Below are positions 43,708 through 52,574 of a stretch of 64,000 bases of DNA, piece by piece. Both the position numbers and the translations under genes were made by a program. Numbering within the stretch: the stretch's first letter is position 1; each line of letters opens with the position of its first letter. The stretch covers positions 744,001 through 808,000 of the forward strand of contig NZ_JBIGHV010000002.1 in NCBI RefSeq assembly GCF_043555835.1, given 5' to 3'. The stretch comes from Pelomonas parva (GTDB lineage: Bacteria > Pseudomonadota > Gammaproteobacteria > Burkholderiales > Burkholderiaceae_C). The notes under the pieces were generated by a model that worked only from the letters and a program-made list of their open reading frames with translations, ran no database searches and was not told the origin of the DNA.

Positions 43708-44817
43708 GTGAATCGTTGGGTTGGCCTGTCGGTGGCGTTCGCTGCCTGTCTTGGTATGGGTAGCGCATTTGCGCAGGGCGCGCTGCGCATTGGCATGGTG
43801 GCCGGGTTCAGCGGGCCGGTCGCGGGCATCGTGCAGGAGAGCGCCGACGGCGCGCGCCTGTACTTCGATGCGGTCAATGCCCAGGGCGGCATCCGCGGCC
43901 AGAACATCGAGCTGGTCACGATGGACGACAAGTACGACAACGCGACGGCCGTGACGCAGGCCAAGTCCCTGGCCAGCCAAGGCGTGCTGGCGCTGATGCT
44001 CAGCCGCGGCACCGGCCCCACCGAGGCCATGCTGCCGGTGCTCAAGGAAAACCGCCTGCCCCTGATTGCCCCGGCCACCGGCGCCATCAGCCTGCACGAG
44101 CCGGTGCAGCCCTGGGTCTTCCATCTGCGCGCCAGCTACCAGAAGGAGGCCGAGCGGGCCGTCAAGCACCTGGCCGGCATCGGCGTGAAGCGCATCACCA
44201 TCGTGCAGGTCAACGACCCCTTCGGCACCGACGCCGGCAAGGGCGCGATCAAGGGCCTGGACGATCTCAAGCTGCGCGCGCTGTCCAACCTGCGCTTCGA
44301 CCGCAACAAGCCCAACCTCGCGCCGACCATGCAGGCCATCGCCAAGGCCGGCATCGAGGCCGTGGTGCTGATCGGGCCGGGCTATGCCGTCGTCGAAGGC
44401 GTGAAGGCGCTGCGCGCGGCCGGCTCGACGGCCCATGTGGCGACGCTGTCCAACAACGCCTCGGCCGACTTCGTCAAGGCGCTGGGCGAGAACGCGCGTG
44501 GCGTCATCGTCACCCAGCTCTTCCCCTACGAGCGCTCCACCGCCAACCTGATGGTGCGCGAGGCGCTGAGCCTGGCCAAGACGGCCGGCCGCCAGGAGCT
44601 GACGCCGTCCCACATCGAAGGCTTTGCCGCCGCCAAGCTCGTCGTCGACGCGCTCCGGCGCGCCGGCAAAGACATCACCCGCGACAGCTTCGCTCGGGCG
44701 CTGGACGGCCGCATCGACCTGGGCGGCCTGCAGGTCAACTACTCGGACAAGGACCGCAGCGGCCTGGAGTACACCGACGTGTCCATCGTCGACGAGGACG
44801 GCCGCTTCCGACGCTGA
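43708..44817 (+). CDS. HAAT-type ABC substrate-binding protein (orphan)
   Basis: Periplasmic binding protein of the Leu/Ile/Val (LivK-like, PF13458) class, 369 residues. A signal peptide spans about 1-23 (WVGLSVAFAACLGMGSAFAQ). The fold is recognisable from LRIGMVAGFSGPVAGIVQES, LYFDAVNAQGGIRGQNIELV, PLIAPATGA and VNDPFGTDAGKGAIKG. The GTG at 43708 has GGAGA seven bases upstream. No permease or ATPase genes are near, and a histidine kinase is divergent, so it may serve sensing rather than transport. Confidence 0.9.
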   Translation: MNRWVGLSVAFAACLGMGSAFAQGALRIGMVAGFSGPVAGIVQESADGARLYFDAVNAQGGIRGQNIELVTMDDKYDNATAVTQAKSLASQGVLALMLSRGTGPTEAMLPVLKENRLPLIAPATGAISLHEPVQPWVFHLRASYQKEAERAVKHLAGIGVKRITIVQVNDPFGTDAGKGAIKGLDDLKLRALSNLRFDRNKPNLAPTMQAIAKAGIEAVVLIGPGYAVVEGVKALRAAGSTAHVATLSNNASADFVKALGENARGVIVTQLFPYERSTANLMVREALSLAKTAGRQELTPSHIEGFAAAKLVVDALRRAGKDITRDSFARALDGRIDLGGLQVNYSDKDRSGLEYTDVSIVDEDGRFRR

Positions 44818-44871
44818 TCGCGCGATGATGCGGCCTGCTGCGCAAGGGCGCAGCCGAGGCTAGGAGTCGTC

Positions 44872-45660
44872 ATGGATCTGGGATTGAACGGCCGCTGGGC
44901 GCTGGTCTGCGCGGCCAGCAAGGGCCTGGGGCGCGGTTGCGCCGAGGCGCTGGTGGGCGAGGGCGTCAACGTCGTCATCACCGCGCGCGGCGAGGCCGAC
45001 CTGCTCGCCACGGCCGCCGCGCTGCGCGCCTTGAACCCACACGTCGACGTGCGCAGCGTGGCCGGCGACATCGCCACCGCCGAGGGCCGGGCCGCCGCAC
45101 TGGCCGCCTGCCCGCAGGTGGACATCCTCATCAACAACGCCGGCGGGCCGCCGCCCGGCGACTTCCGCGACTGGGGTCGTGAGCAGTGGCTGGCGGCGCT
45201 GGAAGCCAACATGCTGACGCCCATCGAGCTGATCAAGGCCACGGTCGACGCGATGGCGGCGCGCGGCTTCGGGCGCGTCGTCAACATCACCTCCGGCGCG
45301 GTGAAGGCGCCCATCGACGTGCTGGGCCTGTCCAACGGCGCACGCTCGGGGCTGACCGGCTTCGTCGCCGGCATTGCCCGCCAGCCGCGTCTGGCCGGCG
45401 CCAACGTGACGATCAACAACCTGCTGCCCGGGGCCTTCGATACCGACCGCCTGAAGAAGACCTTCGCTGCCGGCGCCGCGAATGCCGGTATCGGCGTCGA
45501 TGAGGTGGCTGCCAAACGCCGCGCGGCCATCCCTGCCCAGCGCTTCGGTACGGCGGCCGAGTTCGGCGCGCTCTGCGCCATGCTGTGCAGCGCGCAGGCC
45601 GGCTACCTGACCGGCCAGAACATCCTGCTCGATGGTGGGAGCTACCCGGGGACCTTCTGA
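44872..45660 (+). CDS. SDR-family protein with non-classical active site
   Basis: Short-chain dehydrogenase fold of 262 residues. The cofactor region reads CAASKGLGRGCAEAL and the NNAGGPPPGDF segment is of the 3-oxoacyl-ACP reductase-like kind. The YxxxK motif is replaced: where YSASK is expected, SNGAR is found (LGLSNGARSGLTGF), so Tyr is Ser and Lys is Arg, a substitution I associate with a known SDR subgroup. The catalytic Ser (ITSGAVK) remains. Ribosome site TAGGAG. Its stop overlaps the acylase start (TGATG). Confidence 0.88.
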   Translation: MDLGLNGRWALVCAASKGLGRGCAEALVGEGVNVVITARGEADLLATAAALRALNPHVDVRSVAGDIATAEGRAAALAACPQVDILINNAGGPPPGDFRDWGREQWLAALEANMLTPIELIKATVDAMAARGFGRVVNITSGAVKAPIDVLGLSNGARSGLTGFVAGIARQPRLAGANVTINNLLPGAFDTDRLKKTFAAGAANAGIGVDEVAAKRRAAIPAQRFGTAAEFGALCAMLCSAQAGYLTGQNILLDGGSYPGTF

Positions 45661-48020
45661 TGACCTGGCTCAAGCGCATCGTCGCGGGGCTGTTGCTGCT
45701 CGTGGGACTACTGGCCCTGGCGCTCTGGCTGGCGCTGCGCGGCAGCCTGGCCCAGCTCGACGGCGAACGCAGCGTGGCCTCGCTGAGCGCGCCGGCCGAG
45801 GCGCAGCGCGATGCGCGCGGCTACGTGACCATCACGGCCGAGAACCGCCTGGACGTGGCCCGCGCACTCGGCTTCGTGCATGCCCAGGAGCGCTTCTTCC
45901 AGATGGACTTGATGCGGCGAAACGCGGCCGGCGAGCTGTCCGCGCTGGTGGGCGCCATGGCCTTGCCGCTGGACAAGGCGCGGCGGCTGCACCGCTTTCG
46001 CCACCGTGCGGGCGCGGCGCTGGCCGCCATGCCCGCCGCCGACCGCGCGCTGCTGGACGCCTATGTCGACGGCGTCAACGCGGGGCTGTCGGCGCTGGGC
46101 AGCCGGCCGCCGGAATACCTGCTGCTGCGCCAGTCGCCCACGCCCTGGGTCGCGGCCGACACGCTGCTGGTGGGCTACGGCCTCTACCTGGACCTGCAGG
46201 GCGCGCAAGGCCGCGACGACATCGCGATGGGCCGGCTGCACGACGCCATCCCGGCCGACTGGTACGCCTTCCTGATGCAGCACAGCGCCGACTGGCAGGC
46301 GGCGCTGGACGACAGCCGCGTGGTCGCCGTGCCGCTGCCGGCCACGCCCATGCCCGAGGCCTTGCGCGCCGCCAAGCTGGCCTGCAGCGACTGCCGGCTG
46401 CGTGATTCGCGCGACCTCGGCAGCAACAACTTCGCCGTCGCCGCCGCGCATGGCGCCGAAGGGCGGGCCATCGTCGCCGACGACATGCACCTGGGCCTGC
46501 GCTCGCCCGGCACCTGGTTCAAGGCGCGCCTGCGCTGGAAGGACGCCGCCGGCAACCGCGACATCGCTGGCGTGACGCTGGCCGGCACGCCGCTGCTCAT
46601 CGTCGGCAGCAATGGCCGCGTGGCCTGGGGCTTCACGAACACGACCTCCGACTGGGCCGACGTGGTCACGCTGAAGCTCAATGCCGCCGGCACGCACTAC
46701 CTGGCGGGCGGCGTGGAGAAGCCGCTGGCCCGCCGCGTCGAGCGCATCGAGATCGCGGGTGAGGCTGCCGTCGACCACGAGGTGCTGGAGAGCGAGTGGG
46801 GGCCGGTCATGGCCCAGCAGGCGCCCGATGGCCAGGCCTATGCGCTGCGCTGGGTGGCCCATGACGCCGAGGGCATGAACCTGCGGCTGGCGCAGCTGGA
46901 GACGGCCGCGAACGTGGATGAGGCCGTGCGCAGCGCCGCCGGCACCGGCGTGCCGGCGCAGAACCTGCTCGTGGCCGACGCCACCGGCCGCATCGCCTGG
47001 ACCGTGCTGGGCGCGGTGCCGAAGCGCGTCGGCGCCGACGACATCGACCGCCCGCAGGACTGGAGCGACGGCCGCCCGCGCTGGCAGGGCTACCTGGCGC
47101 CGGCCGAGCAGCCGCGCATCGTCGACCCGGCCGACGGGCGGCTGTGGACGGCCAACTCGCGCATGGTGGGTGGCGCCGCGATGCAGACCCTGGGCAACGG
47201 CGGCTGGGACCTGGGCGCCCGCGCAACGCAGATCCGCGACGGCCTGCGCGCGCAAGCCGCCTTCGACGAGGCCGGCCTGCACGCCATCCAGCTTGACCAC
47301 CGCGCGCTGTTCCTGCAGCGCTGGCGCCAATTGCTGCTGGACCGCGTGCTGACGCCGGACTTCGTCGCCGCCCACGGGCTGGCCGACTACCGCGCCGAGG
47401 TCGACCAGAGCGCCGACGCCGCGCGGCCCGAGGCGAAAGGCTATCTGCTCGTGCGGGCCTTCCGCGAGCGGGCGCTGCAGCAGGTCTTCGCGCCGCTGGC
47501 CGCCCTGATGGAAGCCAACGGCCTGAAGGCGTCGGACCTGCAGCTGGTGCCCGAGACGCCCGGCTGGGCGCTGATCCACGCCGCCCGGCCCGACACCTTG
47601 CCGGCGGCCCACAAGAGCTGGCCCGAGCTGCTGCAGCGCGCCGTGCTGGACAGCCGCGCCGCACTCGTCGCCAGGCACGGCAGCCTGGCCGCCGCGACCT
47701 GGGGCGCGGACAACACCACCGCCATGCGCCACCCGCTGAGCGCGGCCGTGCCGGCGCTGTCGGGCTGGCTGGACCAGGCCTCGCAAGGCATGGCCGGCGA
47801 CGCCCACATGCCGCGCGTGCACAACCATGGCCATGGCCAGAGCCAGCGCATGGTGGTCTCGCCCGGCCACGAGGAGCGCGGCATCCTCGTCATCCCCGGC
47901 GGCCAGAGCGGCCACCCGATGTCGCCGTTCTATCGCAGCGACCATGCGGCCTGGCTGGCCGGCGAGCCACTGGCCTTCCTGCCCGGCGAAACGCAACACC
48001 GCCTCGTGCTGCGCCCTTGA
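45660..48020 (+). CDS. Penicillin acylase family amidohydrolase (S45)
   Basis: N-terminal-nucleophile hydrolase of 786 residues, cleaving acyl-amide bonds; relatives act on penicillins or N-acyl homoserine lactones. An N-terminal membrane helix or signal anchor (MTWLKRIVAGLLLLVGLLALALWLAL) targets it to the envelope. The alpha-subunit part has GYVTITAENRLDVARALGFVHAQERFFQMDLMRR. The autoprocessing site is LGSNNFAV, giving Ser255 as the new N-terminus of the beta subunit. ADDMHLGLRSPGTWF and NGRVAWGFTNT follow as usual. Translation is coupled to the SDR. Substrate unknown. Confidence 0.92.
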   Translation: MTWLKRIVAGLLLLVGLLALALWLALRGSLAQLDGERSVASLSAPAEAQRDARGYVTITAENRLDVARALGFVHAQERFFQMDLMRRNAAGELSALVGAMALPLDKARRLHRFRHRAGAALAAMPAADRALLDAYVDGVNAGLSALGSRPPEYLLLRQSPTPWVAADTLLVGYGLYLDLQGAQGRDDIAMGRLHDAIPADWYAFLMQHSADWQAALDDSRVVAVPLPATPMPEALRAAKLACSDCRLRDSRDLGSNNFAVAAAHGAEGRAIVADDMHLGLRSPGTWFKARLRWKDAAGNRDIAGVTLAGTPLLIVGSNGRVAWGFTNTTSDWADVVTLKLNAAGTHYLAGGVEKPLARRVERIEIAGEAAVDHEVLESEWGPVMAQQAPDGQAYALRWVAHDAEGMNLRLAQLETAANVDEAVRSAAGTGVPAQNLLVADATGRIAWTVLGAVPKRVGADDIDRPQDWSDGRPRWQGYLAPAEQPRIVDPADGRLWTANSRMVGGAAMQTLGNGGWDLGARATQIRDGLRAQAAFDEAGLHAIQLDHRALFLQRWRQLLLDRVLTPDFVAAHGLADYRAEVDQSADAARPEAKGYLLVRAFRERALQQVFAPLAALMEANGLKASDLQLVPETPGWALIHAARPDTLPAAHKSWPELLQRAVLDSRAALVARHGSLAAATWGADNTTAMRHPLSAAVPALSGWLDQASQGMAGDAHMPRVHNHGHGQSQRMVVSPGHEERGILVIPGGQSGHPMSPFYRSDHAAWLAGEPLAFLPGETQHRLVLRP

Positions 48021-48096
48021 CCCCTTTTTGTGGCTGCCTCGGCCGGGCCGGTCTGGGCACAATTGCGGCCTTCAAGATTCAACGGAGGCTGCTGCA

Positions 48097-49410
48097 ATGA
48101 AACTCATGTTCGCTCTGCTGATGGCGACGGGCGCCCTGGCGGCCCAGGCCCAGGACGCTGGCTCCACCGTGGAGAAGTGCAGCAAGAAGTTCGGCGCGCT
48201 CGCCGTGGCCGAGCCCCAGCATGGATGGGGCCACTTGTCGCAGTACGGCCTGGGCTCGCCCGCCGCGCTGCTGCGCATGATGGTGCAGCAGTCGGGCTGC
48301 TTCGACGTGGTCGAGCGCGGCCAGGCCATGCAGAACCTGCAGCAGGAGCGCGCGTTGGCGGCCGGTGGCGAACTGCGCGCCGAGTCCAACCTGGGCCAGG
48401 GGCAGATGCAGGCAGCGGATTTCGTGCTGACCCCCACCGTGCAGATCGGCTCCAGCAACACCGGCGGCATCGGCGGCTTCCTGGGCGGCCGGCTGGGCAT
48501 CCTGGGCGCGCTGGCGGGCGGGCTGAAGTTCAAGGAGGCGTCCACCAGCATCCTGGTCTCGGACGTGCGCTCCAGCATCCAGGTCGCGGCGGCCGAGGGC
48601 AAGGCCAGCAAGACCGATTTCTCCATCGGCGGCTGGGGCTTCGGTGGTGGCGTGGTGGGCGGCCTGGGCGGCTACACCAGCACGCCCGAGGGCAAGGTCG
48701 TTGCCGCCAGCTTCCTCGACAACTACAACCGCATCGTCATCAGCATCCGCGACCAGGCCAACCTGATCCGCACCAGCAGCGCAGCGGGCGATGCCAATGC
48801 CGCCGCCTCGACGCGCGCCGAGGCGCCGCAGCAGGCCGGCCAGCTGCTGGCGGCCAAGATCGCCAACGTCAAGGCCTACGCCGAGCCCAGCCGTGACAGC
48901 GCGGTCGTGGCGACGTTGAACCGCAGCGACGAGCTGGTCGCCACCGGCGAAGCCAAGAACGGCTTCATCCGTGTCGATGCCTCCAACTTCAGCGGCTGGG
49001 TGCAGCGCACGCTGGTCGGCCCGGTGGTTGGCGGCGCCATCGCCCAGCCGCCGGCGGCGCCCGTGGCGTACACGCCGGCGCCGGTGCCGCGCGCGGGCCG
49101 GTGGGGCCAGTACAGCGTGGTTTTCAGCGGCGCCGAGCAGGGCGACTTCTTCATCACCATCGGCGATCGGGGTGAGGTCACCGGCCAGGGCCGCGGCGCG
49201 ACGATGGGTGGCTTCACGGTGCGTGGCCAGGTGGACGACAACGGCGCCGTCAACCTCGGCGGCATCGCCTCCAACGGCATGGCGATGTTTGTCGGCCAGG
49301 TCGACCCGCGCGCCGGCATCATCAGTGGCAACTGGCGCTATGGCGACATGCGCACCGGCCAGCCCAGCACCGGCGGCGGCGGTGGCAGCTTCAACGGCAA
49401 GCGTCAGTGA
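48097..49410 (+). CDS. Exported CsgG-like protein with SH3 domain
   Basis: Envelope protein of 437 residues. A signal peptide covers about 1-18 (LMFALLMATGALAAQAQ). Residues about 25-225 resemble CsgG/curli-secretin-type proteins (MVQQSGCFDVVERGQAMQNL, ADFVLTPTVQI). A bacterial SH3 domain (about 265-310: KIANVKAYAEPSRDSAVVATLNRSDELVATG) follows. The last 100 residues are a Gly-rich beta-type repeat region (GDFFITIGDRGEVTGQG, FTVRGQVDDNGAVNLGG). No lipobox Cys follows the signal peptide, unlike CsgG. Strong ribosome site ACGGAGG. No curli genes are near; function unknown. Confidence 0.75.
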   Translation: MKLMFALLMATGALAAQAQDAGSTVEKCSKKFGALAVAEPQHGWGHLSQYGLGSPAALLRMMVQQSGCFDVVERGQAMQNLQQERALAAGGELRAESNLGQGQMQAADFVLTPTVQIGSSNTGGIGGFLGGRLGILGALAGGLKFKEASTSILVSDVRSSIQVAAAEGKASKTDFSIGGWGFGGGVVGGLGGYTSTPEGKVVAASFLDNYNRIVISIRDQANLIRTSSAAGDANAAASTRAEAPQQAGQLLAAKIANVKAYAEPSRDSAVVATLNRSDELVATGEAKNGFIRVDASNFSGWVQRTLVGPVVGGAIAQPPAAPVAYTPAPVPRAGRWGQYSVVFSGAEQGDFFITIGDRGEVTGQGRGATMGGFTVRGQVDDNGAVNLGGIASNGMAMFVGQVDPRAGIISGNWRYGDMRTGQPSTGGGGGSFNGKRQ

Positions 49411-49411
49411 C

Positions 49412-50146
49412 ATGAGCACGCCACGCATTGCCGTCGTCACCGGCGCCGGCTCCGGCATCGGCCGCGCGGTCGCGCGTGCGCTGGCCGCCGAAGGCTGGAC
49501 GCTCGCGCTGATGGGCCGCCGCGAGGCGGCGCTGCGCGAGACCCTGCCCGATGCGCTTGTCCTGCCCGCCGACGTGGGCGACGAGGCCCAGGTCGACGCC
49601 GCCTTCGCCACGCTGCGCGAGCGCTTCGGCCGGCTGGACCTGCTCTTCAACAACGCCGGCTCGGGCGCGCCGGCCGTGCCCATCGACGAGCTGACCGTGG
49701 CGCAGTGGCGCGCTGTCGTCGACACCAACCTGACCGGCAGCTTCCTGTGCGCCCGCGCCGCCTTCGCGCTGATGAAGGCGCAGAGCCCGCGTGGCGGCCG
49801 CATCATCAACAACGGCTCGATCTCGGCCCATGCGCCCCGGCCCAACACGGCGCCCTACACGGCGACCAAGCACGCGATCACGGGCCTGACCAAGTCGCTG
49901 AGCCTGGACGGCCGCGCCTTCGACATTGCGGCCGGCCAGATCGACATCGGCAATGCCGCGACCGAGATGACCGAGAAGATGCTGCGCGGCGTGCCCCAGG
50001 CCAACGGCCAGATCGCCGTCGAGCCGCGCATGGATGTCGAAGACGTCGCCCGCGCCATCGTCTACATGGCCGGCCTGCCGCTGTCGGCCAATGTGCAGAC
50101 GATGACGGTGATGGCGACGCAGATGCCCTACGTGGGGCGCGGCTGA
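49412..50146 (+). CDS. SDR-family oxidoreductase
   Basis: Classical SDR of 244 residues. TGAGSGIGRAVA binds the cofactor, NNAGSG follows, and the active site is complete with Ser in NNGSISAHAP and Tyr/Lys in YTATKHA. It begins two bases after the preceding stop and probably shares its transcript. The C-terminus (LSANVQTMTVMATQMPYVGRG) is that of a group common in proteobacteria, substrate unknown. The dispersed repeat starts six bases after the stop. Confidence 0.9.
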   Translation: MSTPRIAVVTGAGSGIGRAVARALAAEGWTLALMGRREAALRETLPDALVLPADVGDEAQVDAAFATLRERFGRLDLLFNNAGSGAPAVPIDELTVAQWRAVVDTNLTGSFLCARAAFALMKAQSPRGGRIINNGSISAHAPRPNTAPYTATKHAITGLTKSLSLDGRAFDIAAGQIDIGNAATEMTEKMLRGVPQANGQIAVEPRMDVEDVARAIVYMAGLPLSANVQTMTVMATQMPYVGRG

Positions 50147-50152
50147 ATTGAT

Positions 50153-50287
50153 GCCCCTCGCCCAACCTCGCATCGCTGAACGCGAGCGAGTCTGGTCGGT
50201 CCCCGGGGGGGACGGCGATGCTTGCGGCATCAAGCCGCAAGCACATCGCCATCGCGGGCCGGCTTGGGAGCGGCCCGGCGCTCGGCC
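50153..50287 (-). repeat. Dispersed hairpin-rich intergenic repeat, copy 2 (inverted)
   Basis: Read on the minus strand it starts CCGAGCGCCGGGCCGC-T-CCCAAGCCGG, as copy 1 does with one extra base, and ends GGCGAGGGGC (50162-50153). The interior differs: it holds a perfect TGCTTGCGGC / GCCGCAAGCA hairpin (50219-50243), extendable with a bulge to GGCGATG/CATCGCC. The 233-base gap from 50147 to 50379 holds little else that I can identify. Confidence 0.75.
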
Positions 50288-50379
50288 CGGAACAAGTTCG
50301 CGTCATCCGCAGCGCCGTGGACCCATGAGAAGCACATACGCGGGCACGGGGCTTTAGCGCCCGCCGTCACAATCCCGCC

Positions 50380-50661
50380 ATGTCGTTCTTCCGTCTGCTT
50401 CTCCGCTGGCTCATCCTGATCGTCGGGGCCATCGTCGGTCTCGCGTTCTTCCTGTTCGCGGTGGTCGCCTTCGTCACCATCCTGCTGCTGAGCCTGCTGA
50501 CCGGCCGCAAGCCCAACATGCAGTTCCGCATGAACCGCAGCCCCTGGGCGCAGCGCCGGCCTCAGGCGCCGGCGGACGGGGATGTCGTGGACATCGAGGC
50601 GCGCGAGGTCAAGGCGCCGGCGGCACCGCCGCTGCCGCTGCAGCCGCCCCCCCGACACTGA
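50380..50661 (+). CDS. Small membrane protein, function unknown
   Basis: Protein of 93 residues. The N-terminal half is strongly hydrophobic and could form one long or two short helices (about 5-40: LLLRWLILIVGAIVGLAFFL, then FAVVAFVTILLLSLL). The C-terminal half is Pro/Arg-rich and acidic, presumably cytoplasmic. The 3' end overlaps the convergent DUF3047 gene by 53 bases. Not recognised. Confidence 0.65.
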   Translation: MSFFRLLLRWLILIVGAIVGLAFFLFAVVAFVTILLLSLLTGRKPNMQFRMNRSPWAQRRPQAPADGDVVDIEAREVKAPAAPPLPLQPPPRH

Positions 50662-51343
50662 CCGGCCCGTACCAGGTGCGCGCCGAGGCGCGGCTGTTGT
50701 CGCTGTCGGTCATGACGGCCATGGACAGCAGCGGCCCGGGCGCCTCGCCGAAGGCGCGCCGGAAGTCGGAGGCTAGGTCGCGCTTGTGGTCCCGCCAGCG
50801 GCGCAACTCGGCGGGGCCGGAGTCGATGACGATCTTGCGGATGCGGTCGCTGCGCGGGTTGACGACGACCGTGCCGACCGGCAGCTTGCTGTCCCACACG
50901 TACATCAGCGTCGCATAGGGCGGCACCTCGCCGGTCAGCGCCTGGGCCAGCTCGAACTTCATGCGCGTGCGCATCGGCAGGCTGTCGATATCGCCACCGA
51001 AGCCAAAGATGACCCGCGCGACGGCGTCCTCGCGGTCGACATCGGCCACGCTGGCATTGGGAATGAGGCCTTGGGCCCACCACGAGAAGCTCACCTCGCC
51101 GACGCTGCCCGGCGACGGTTCCATGCGCTTGCGCCAGATGCTGGCTGAGCGTTCGGACGAGGCCTCCAGCGCGAGGCGGCCGTCCTTCTCGGTCCACTGG
51201 TAGCGGGTGGGCTTCTTGCCCGGCAAGGCCAGCGGCTGCCAGCCGTCTGCAGCGGGCGGTGGCGCCTTGCTGGGCGCGGCACAGGCCGTCAGTAGCGCGG
51301 CGGCCAGGGTGGCAAGGCAACGGGTATTGAGGGCGGTGTTCAC
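50609..51343 (-). CDS. DUF3047 exported protein
   Basis: Protein of 244 residues of the DUF3047 family (PF11249), function unknown. The N-terminus is a lipoprotein-like signal (LATLAAALLTACAAP), with Cys in LTAC as the likely lipid site. Family stretches are ASIWRKRMEP, VSFSWWAQGLIP, ARVIFGFGGD and SDRIRKIVIDSG. The GTG start at 51343 overlaps the rsgA stop (GTGA). It closes the M48-phhB-rsgA operon. Confidence 0.85.
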   Translation of the reverse strand: MNTALNTRCLATLAAALLTACAAPSKAPPPAADGWQPLALPGKKPTRYQWTEKDGRLALEASSERSASIWRKRMEPSPGSVGEVSFSWWAQGLIPNASVADVDREDAVARVIFGFGGDIDSLPMRTRMKFELAQALTGEVPPYATLMYVWDSKLPVGTVVVNPRSDRIRKIVIDSGPAELRRWRDHKRDLASDFRRAFGEAPGPLLSMAVMTDSDNSRASARTWYGPVSVGGAAAAAAAVPPAP

Positions 51344-52242
51344 CAGGTCTTGCGTTGGAGTTCTTCGAGGATTTCGCCGTATATGCGGTATCGGCCGGCG
51401 CTGATCAAGCCCGCATCGACCGCCTTGCGCACGCCGCAGTCGGGTTCGTGAATATGTGAGCAGTTGGCGAAGCGGCAGGTGGCGTGCTCGCGCAGGTCGG
51501 GCATCCACCGCCACAGCTCTGCCGCAAGGATTTGATGCAGGCCGAATTCCTGGAAGCCGGGCGAGTCGATGAGCGCCGTCGTGCGCGTCTCGTCGGTCCA
51601 GTACCACTGCGTCGTCGTCGTCGTGTGGCGGCCGGAATTGAGCGCCTGCGAGATCTCGCCGATCTGGGCCTTGGCGTCCTCCACGAGCAGGTTGATCAGC
51701 GTGCTCTTGCCCGTGCCGCTGGGGCCGAGCACGAAGGTGCGCTGATCCTTCAGCCACGGGTCCAGCGTCGCGCGGGAGCCCTCCGGGTCGGCCTTCAGCG
51801 CGACCTCGAACATCTGCAGCCCCATCGCGCGGTAGGGCGCCAGGCGCTCGCGTGCGGAATCGGTGCCGGGCAGGTCGGTCTTGTTCAACGCGATGGCCAT
51901 GCGGATACCGGCGGACTCGGCGGCGATCAGCGAGCGCGTCAGCTGCGATTCGCTGAACACCGGCTCGACGGCGACCAGCACGAGGAGCTGGTCCAGGTTG
52001 GCGGCGAAGCTCTTGGTCTTCCACTCGTCCTGGCGGAACAGCAGGTTGCGGCGGGGCTCGACGGCCTCGATGACGCCTTCGTCACCGGAGTCGGCAAAGC
52101 GCACCTGGTCGCCCACGACCGCCTCGCTCTTCTTGCCGCGCGGGTGGCAGACGAAGCGCTTGCCGTCGGCGTCCTCGACGATGTAGTGGCGGCCGTGGCC
52201 GCGCACCACCAAGCCCAGGTCCAGCGCCTGGAACTTGCTCAT
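51340..52242 (-). CDS. rsgA: Ribosome small-subunit-dependent GTPase RsgA
   Basis: Late 30S maturation GTPase with permuted G motifs: G4 NKTDLPG comes first, then G1 GPSGTGKSTL and G3 DSPG. An OB-fold (about 5-65) precedes, and a C-terminal zinc site (C-RFANC-SHIHEPDC, about 255-275) follows. It has 300 residues from ATG 52242. It overlaps phhB (ATGA) and the DUF3047 gene (GTGA). Confidence 0.96.
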   Translation of the reverse strand: MSKFQALDLGLVVRGHGRHYIVEDADGKRFVCHPRGKKSEAVVGDQVRFADSGDEGVIEAVEPRRNLLFRQDEWKTKSFAANLDQLLVLVAVEPVFSESQLTRSLIAAESAGIRMAIALNKTDLPGTDSARERLAPYRAMGLQMFEVALKADPEGSRATLDPWLKDQRTFVLGPSGTGKSTLINLLVEDAKAQIGEISQALNSGRHTTTTTQWYWTDETRTTALIDSPGFQEFGLHQILAAELWRWMPDLREHATCRFANCSHIHEPDCGVRKAVDAGLISAGRYRIYGEILEELQRKTW

Positions 52243-52574
52243 CCGCCGGTCGCTTCGGGCAGGGCGCTCACTTGTGCCGCGCAGATGGCGTCGTTCAAGG
52301 TCAGCCCGCCGCGCGAGTGCGTTGTCCAGCTGACGGTGCACGCGTCATAGCTCACGAGCATCTCGGGGTGATGGTCCTGCGCATGCGCGACTTCGGCGAC
52401 CGCGTCGACGAAGGCCATGACCTGGTAGAAGTTGGCGAAGCCGAAGCGCCGGCCGATCAGCTTGGCCTCGGGGTCGGGCAGCCAGCCGGGCAGGGCGGCC
52501 AGCACGCGGGCGCGCGTGTCGGCGTCCAGCAGCGCGGCCTTGGGGTCACATTGGGCAAGCAGCAGATCAGTCAT
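52239..52574 (-). CDS. phhB: 4a-hydroxytetrahydrobiopterin dehydratase
   Basis: Pterin-4a-carbinolamine dehydratase of 111 residues, recycling the pterin cofactor of phenylalanine hydroxylase. Conserved stretch FANFYQVMAFVDAVAEVAHAQDHHPEMLVSYDACTV contains the active His pair (DHHPE); the following WTTHSRGGLTLND completes the site. No phenylalanine hydroxylase gene is in the window. It is between the M48 peptidase and rsgA, overlapping each by four bases. Confidence 0.95.
   Translation of the reverse strand: MTDLLLAQCDPKAALLDADTRARVLAALPGWLPDPEAKLIGRRFGFANFYQVMAFVDAVAEVAHAQDHHPEMLVSYDACTVSWTTHSRGGLTLNDAICAAQVSALPEATGG

Noticed and set aside
45708..48062. A 784-codon open frame antisense to the penicillin acylase gene
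   Set aside because: Composition is that of a shadow frame in GC-rich DNA. The plus-strand protein has all family motifs.
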